This document shows positions 32,941 through 38,899 of a stretch of DNA of 38,899 nt, piece after piece; the first letter of the stretch is position 1; each line of letters opens with the position of its first letter. The notes under the pieces were generated by a model that ran no database searches, was not told the origin of the DNA, and saw nothing but the letters and a program-made list of their open reading frames with translations. The DNA is from Dehalococcoidia bacterium (GTDB lineage Bacteria > Chloroflexota > Dehalococcoidia > UBA2979), in the NCBI GenBank assembly GCA_019694855.1, contig JAIBBD010000015.1, forward strand, positions 1 through 38,899, read 5' to 3'. The translations under genes and the position numbers were made by a program.

Positions 32941-33293
32941 ACAGGCAACGACGGAGACAGTACGGTCGGCCGCCCGCCCTCGAGGCGGGGGCTGCGCAGC
33001 GAGTCCGGGACGGTGCAAGCCGGACGCAGCCACCCCGACCTGAACATCACTCCCGAGCCGCCGCCCGAACGCGAAGCCCCTCGACGGCAGGTCGCCGCGA
33101 GGTGACCCGCCAGTAGACGCGGCCGGAGCGCCCACCGTTACCAGGGGCAGCGCCATCGAGGCGGCTTCAAGCCTCCGTGGCGCGGTGAGCGGCGCGCGCA
33201 CCTCGCAACGTTCGAGGCAGCGGCGCAACGCGGGTGGTACCGCGGGCCGCGCGATTCGTATCGCTCCGCCCGTCCCGCAGGGGGCGGGCTTCT
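32941..33293 (+). ncRNA. T-box riboswitch (Ile specifier) controlling ileS
   Basis: The conserved T-box AACGCGGGTGGTACCGCG is at 33227-33244 and would pair with the free 3' end of uncharged tRNA. Upstream, Stem I holds the GGAGACAGTA block (32953-32962), the GGTGCAAGCC distal-loop-like sequence (33012-33021) and the specifier ATC (33046-33048) in TGAACATCACT, matching isoleucine. A further strong stem (GCGCCA-TC-GAGGC / GCCTC-CG-TGGCGC) lies around 33151-33184. The competing terminator is GCCCGTCCC / GGGGGCGGGC followed by TTCTTC (33268-33296). Uncharged tRNA-Ile would favour the antiterminator and switch on ileS. The T-tract is weak. Confidence 0.92.
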
Positions 33294-33336
33294 TCGTGCC
33301 CTCCACGGGGCGCGCCGAGCGCGGTCCCACGCACTC

Positions 33337-33375
33337 GTCCCCTCGCCCGCACGCGAGACGCGCGTGTGAGGGGAC
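33337..33375 (+). promoter_or_regulatory. second hairpin between the T-box and ileS
   Basis: GTCCCCTC (33337-33344) pairs with GAGGGGAC (33368-33375), and inside it CACGCG pairs with CGCGTG. A smaller GAGGGC-GTC-GCCCTC hairpin follows just before the ileS ribosome-binding site (GGAAGG). These could affect translation or mRNA stability after T-box readthrough; this is inference. Confidence 0.5.
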
Positions 33376-33410
33376 AGGAGTGAGGGCGTCGCCCTCGGAA
33401 GGTACGAGCC

Positions 33411-36695
<3,285 letters not shown>

Positions 36696-36715
36696 GCGGG
36701 GCCCGAGCGAAGCAA

Positions 36716-36759
36716 AGGAAGCGCGTAGCGACTCTGGGCAAAACCGCTACGCGCTTCCT
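36716..36759 (+). terminator. terminator hairpin after ileS
   Basis: A perfect 15-bp stem (AGGAAGCGCGTAGCG / CGCTACGCGCTTCCT) with a 14-nt loop lies 20 nt after the ileS stop. No T-run follows. Its end is next to the promoter of the repeat-protein gene. Confidence 0.75.
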
Positions 36760-36766
36760 GTCACCG

Positions 36767-36795
36767 TTGGCGCGCCACCACGGTCGGAGTATCGT
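36767..36795 (+). promoter_or_regulatory. promoter of the repeat-protein gene with overlapping palindrome
   Basis: -35 TTGGCG (36767-36772) and -10 TATCGT (36790-36795) are separated by 17 bp. The 10-bp palindrome TGGCGCGCCA (36768-36777) overlaps the -35, so it may be a repressor site. The predicted start near 36802 leaves a short leader with AGGTGGGGG as the ribosome-binding site. Confidence 0.5.
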
Positions 36796-36824
36796 CATCC
36801 CCGAGGCGCAGGTGGGGGTGCACG

Positions 36825-37451
36825 ATGGGCGAGAAAGAGACCGCGGACGAGGCCAGCAACCTCAACCTCTCGAAGTCAAACCGCGTGGCTGGCCAGGAGG
36901 GCGGCATCGCGGTCGGTGACGAGGGAGTCAGGGCCGCCGGGCCGCGAGGTGGCGGCGAGCCCCTTGAGGCCACGAACCTCAACAGCTCGCGCTCAAACCG
37001 CGTGATGGGCCCCGGGGCGGACAGTGCCGGTGGGCTTCCCGACTCGGGCGATCCCGCCGAGGCCGTCATCAACACCAGCCGCTCGAACATCAAGGGCCGC
37101 GTGGCGGGCGGGCCGGGCGGCGACCTCGACGGCGCCGATGCTGGCGACGGCGATCCTGCCGAAGCCGCTGTCAACACCAGCCACTCCAACATCAAGAACC
37201 TCCGCGCCGCAGAGGTCGACGACCCTGCAGGCGATCCCGCCGACTCGACCAAACTGAACTCCTCCAAGTCAAACGCCTATCGCGAGGCAGCGACCGAACC
37301 CGAAGGCGACCCCGGCGCCGCGGAACGCACCGCCCCGAAGACACGGAGCAACATCCAGAACAACCGCGAGGCCGCGCCTGACACCGGCGACAGCCCCGAG
37401 CCCGCCGAGGGCGCCATCGTGAAGAGCAAGAGCAACATCACCAACAACTAG
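36825..37451 (+). CDS. seven-repeat hydrophilic protein, candidate modification substrate
   Basis: The 208-residue protein has no cysteine, no signal peptide and no hydrophobic core. It carries seven degenerate copies of a motif of the form N-x-(S/T)-(K/R/H)-S-N. The SxSN cores are at 16-19 (SKSN), 55-58 (SRSN), 85-88 (SRSN), 119-122 (SHSN), 147-150 (SKSN), 173-176 (TRSN) and 201-204 (SKSN), spaced 26-39 residues. Linkers are rich in Gly, Asp, Pro, Glu and Ala, often GDPAEA. It ends right after the seventh copy. The layout resembles multi-core precursor peptides or a polymeric substrate. A ligase-like gene starts 28 nt downstream. No family is recognised; a structural or disordered role is the alternative. 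Confidence 0.78.
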   Translation: MGEKETADEASNLNLSKSNRVAGQEGGIAVGDEGVRAAGPRGGGEPLEATNLNSSRSNRVMGPGADSAGGLPDSGDPAEAVINTSRSNIKGRVAGGPGGDLDGADAGDGDPAEAAVNTSHSNIKNLRAAEVDDPAGDPADSTKLNSSKSNAYREAATEPEGDPGAAERTAPKTRSNIQNNREAAPDTGDSPEPAEGAIVKSKSNITNN

Positions 37452-37479
37452 GCCCCGCGCTCCCCGGGACGCCCGCGCG

Positions 37480-38899
37480 ATGGACGCGACTGCCGAGGCG
37501 TCCCCGTCGCTCCTCGCAGGCCTGGCGACCGGGGCGACGCCCCCCGGCGGACTGATCGGCATCGAGCACGAGTACCGCGTCCTCGACGCCGCGGGCCGGC
37601 AAGTGGACTTCCGCACGCTGCTGCATACCCTCCCCGTCGACGGCCTCCGCCTCGACCCCGGCGACGCGAACGCATACCGCCTCACCTCGGGCCTGGCGCT
37701 CACCGCCGACGAGGCGGAGGCCGAGGTGGCCACGCCCCCCGTCACGGTCGAGACCGGCTTCGCCCCTCGCACCGCCGCCCTCGCCGCCGAGGCGAGGGCC
37801 ACCCTTGAAGGCCTGCTCCCCGCCGGCCTCACCCTCGAGGGCTACTCCACCCACGTCAGCGTCTCGGTCCCCGACGCAGAAGTGGCCTCCGTCGCCGCCC
37901 GCTACGCCCGCACCTACGCGCCCGCGTTCGCCGCCCTCGCCGAGCGACCCGACTCGCTGGGCATCTACGTCCGCCCGCGCCCGGGCCGCCTCGAACTGTG
38001 CGCCGACTACGTCGAGCCCGCCCGGCTGCCGCCCATCCTGGCCTTCGCCGCCGGCACCGTGCGTGCCTGCGTCGCCGAAATCCGTGCCGCCGAAGAGCGC
38101 CTCGTGCCGCTCACCCTCGACCTCCACCCCGCGCGCGAGCGTCCCGGCTACCGCGTCCACCGCCACCTCGCCTTCGGCTTCGACCTGTACGCCGCCGGAC
38201 GCGAAGCCGTGCTCCCGCTCGACGGCGGCGGCACAACCACCCTCTCCGACCGTCTCGCCACTGCCGCCCGCCTCGCCGAGGAGCGCCTCGGCCGAGACCT
38301 CGACGCCCCGACGGCCGCCCTCTTGCGCGCGATCGTTCAGGGCGGCGCTCCCCTCGGCATCGAGGGCGGCGAGGACGTGAACGACATCGAGGACGCCCCG
38401 CTGCCCCCTACGAACGGCTGGCGTCCCGCCCCCCGCGCTTTCCACCGCCCCGGCTTCGAGGTCGTTCCTGTCCTCGCTACGTGGGACTTCACCGCCTTCC
38501 GTCTCGACGGCCCCCGCCGCGCGTACGCCTCGATCCCGCTCGCCAGCCTCGAGGCATTCGAACGCGATCTCGCCGGCGGCCGTCTCGATGGCGAAGTCCA
38601 CCGCTTCCTCGCGCAGCGGCCGGCCGGCCGCACCCTCGAAACGCCCGAGGACGCACGCCGCCCCGCCCTCTACGACGAGCTCGCGTCCGACCCGACGGCG
38701 CTCCTCGCCCCGGAGCCCGGCCAGAAAGCTGCGTCTCGAAGCGTCCCCGGCCGCGTCGGCAAACCCGCGCGCCCCGGCAAGGTCGTGGCCGCCCGGCCGC
38801 TCGAACTCCCGCGCCCGCTCCAGCCGCCTCCGCCACTGCCGCCCCGGCCCGCGAGGAGCGAGCCGCCGTCGGACCTGCCTTCGATGCCGTCGCCGCCCC
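37480..38899 (+). CDS. GCS/amidoligase-fold carboxylate-amine ligase-like protein, 3' end outside window
   Basis: The frame runs open to the right edge (473 residues visible). The N-terminal part shows landmarks of the glutamate-cysteine ligase/amidoligase fold: GLIGIEHEYRV with the metal-type E-x-E (Glu29, Glu31), AEVATPPV (Glu82, Pro86-Pro87), STHVSVSV (His125) and GRLELCADY (Arg170, Glu172). Such enzymes join carboxylates to amines using ATP. After about residue 300 come a second region and a Pro-rich linker (LPRPLQPPPPLPPRP, about 443-457), suggesting another domain follows outside the window. ATG 37480 has a weak ribosome-binding site. The adjacent repeat protein may be its substrate; this is inference. 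Fold assignment rests on motifs only. Confidence 0.7.
   Translation, partial: MDATAEASPSLLAGLATGATPPGGLIGIEHEYRVLDAAGRQVDFRTLLHTLPVDGLRLDPGDANAYRLTSGLALTADEAEAEVATPPVTVETGFAPRTAALAAEARATLEGLLPAGLTLEGYSTHVSVSVPDAEVASVAARYARTYAPAFAALAERPDSLGIYVRPRPGRLELCADYVEPARLPPILAFAAGTVRACVAEIRAAEERLVPLTLDLHPARERPGYRVHRHLAFGFDLYAAGREAVLPLDGGGTTTLSDRLATAARLAEERLGRDLDAPTAALLRAIVQGGAPLGIEGGEDVNDIEDAPLPPTNGWRPAPRAFHRPGFEVVPVLATWDFTAFRLDGPRRAYASIPLASLEAFERDLAGGRLDGEVHRFLAQRPAGRTLETPEDARRPALYDELASDPTALLAPEPGQKAASRSVPGRVGKPARPGKVVAARPLELPRPLQPPPPLPPRPARSEPPSDLPSMPSPP

Noticed and set aside
36825-37451. Reading the SxSN repeats as a CRISPR-like or DNA-level tandem repeat
   Set aside because: The DNA of the copies is diverged and spacing is irregular; the conservation is at the protein level.

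Overview
The window is high-GC bacterial chromosomal DNA with tightly packed genes, short intergenic gaps and strong third-position G/C bias. The RNA polymerase genes, a type 2 isoleucyl-tRNA synthetase behind a T-box leader, two FadE-type acyl-CoA dehydrogenases and a PASTA-tailed RodZ-like protein suggest a Chloroflexota (Dehalococcoidia/Tepidiformales-like) bacterium. A deep-branching actinobacterium cannot be excluded from sequence reading alone. I saw no rRNA, tRNA, CRISPR array, transposase or prophage genes.

Layout. 1-2030: end of an MBL-fold hydrolase gene, then a TIR-domain gene of visibly lower GC, followed by a cluster of triloop hairpins inside an 18-bp inverted repeat. 2049-9491: glutamate dehydrogenase, a TfoX-N-like protein with a broken second copy behind it, dienelactone hydrolase, an ABC transporter pair (ATPase and FtsX-type permease), an acyl-CoA dehydrogenase and a small membrane protein. 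9583-17917: rpoC and rpoB, overlapping and on the minus strand, driven by a recognisable promoter with a roughly 200-nt leader that can fold into an attenuator-like stem-loop. 17956-20653: a lipoprotein, a lone PAS protein and two overlapping MarR-type regulators. 20797-25671: proB, a YihY-type membrane protein, a small zinc-ribbon protein under SOS-box-like palindromes, an acidic protein overlapping a HAD phosphatase, and small membrane proteins. 25684-32797: a second acyl-CoA dehydrogenase, a polytopic GT-C-like protein, a lipoprotein, an ArsR/RibD-C/AHSA1 operon with a palindromic operator, and a zinc alcohol dehydrogenase translationally coupled to the RodZ-like HTH-PASTA protein. 32905-36759: promoter, Ile T-box, ileS and a terminator-like hairpin.

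The most unusual locus is at the right edge (36767-38899). Its own promoter drives a 208-residue hydrophilic protein carrying seven degenerate copies of an N-x-S-(K/R/H)-S-N motif spaced by acidic GDPAEA-like linkers. Directly behind it is an enzyme with the landmarks of the glutamate-cysteine ligase/amidoligase fold, truncated by the window end. A repetitive substrate-like protein beside a carboxylate-amine ligase looks like a peptide- or protein-modification system, and its remaining genes would lie just outside the window.

Other points for follow-up are the TIR protein with an unassigned C-terminal half, the SOS-like control of a NrdJ-tail-like zinc ribbon, and the rpoB leader structure.
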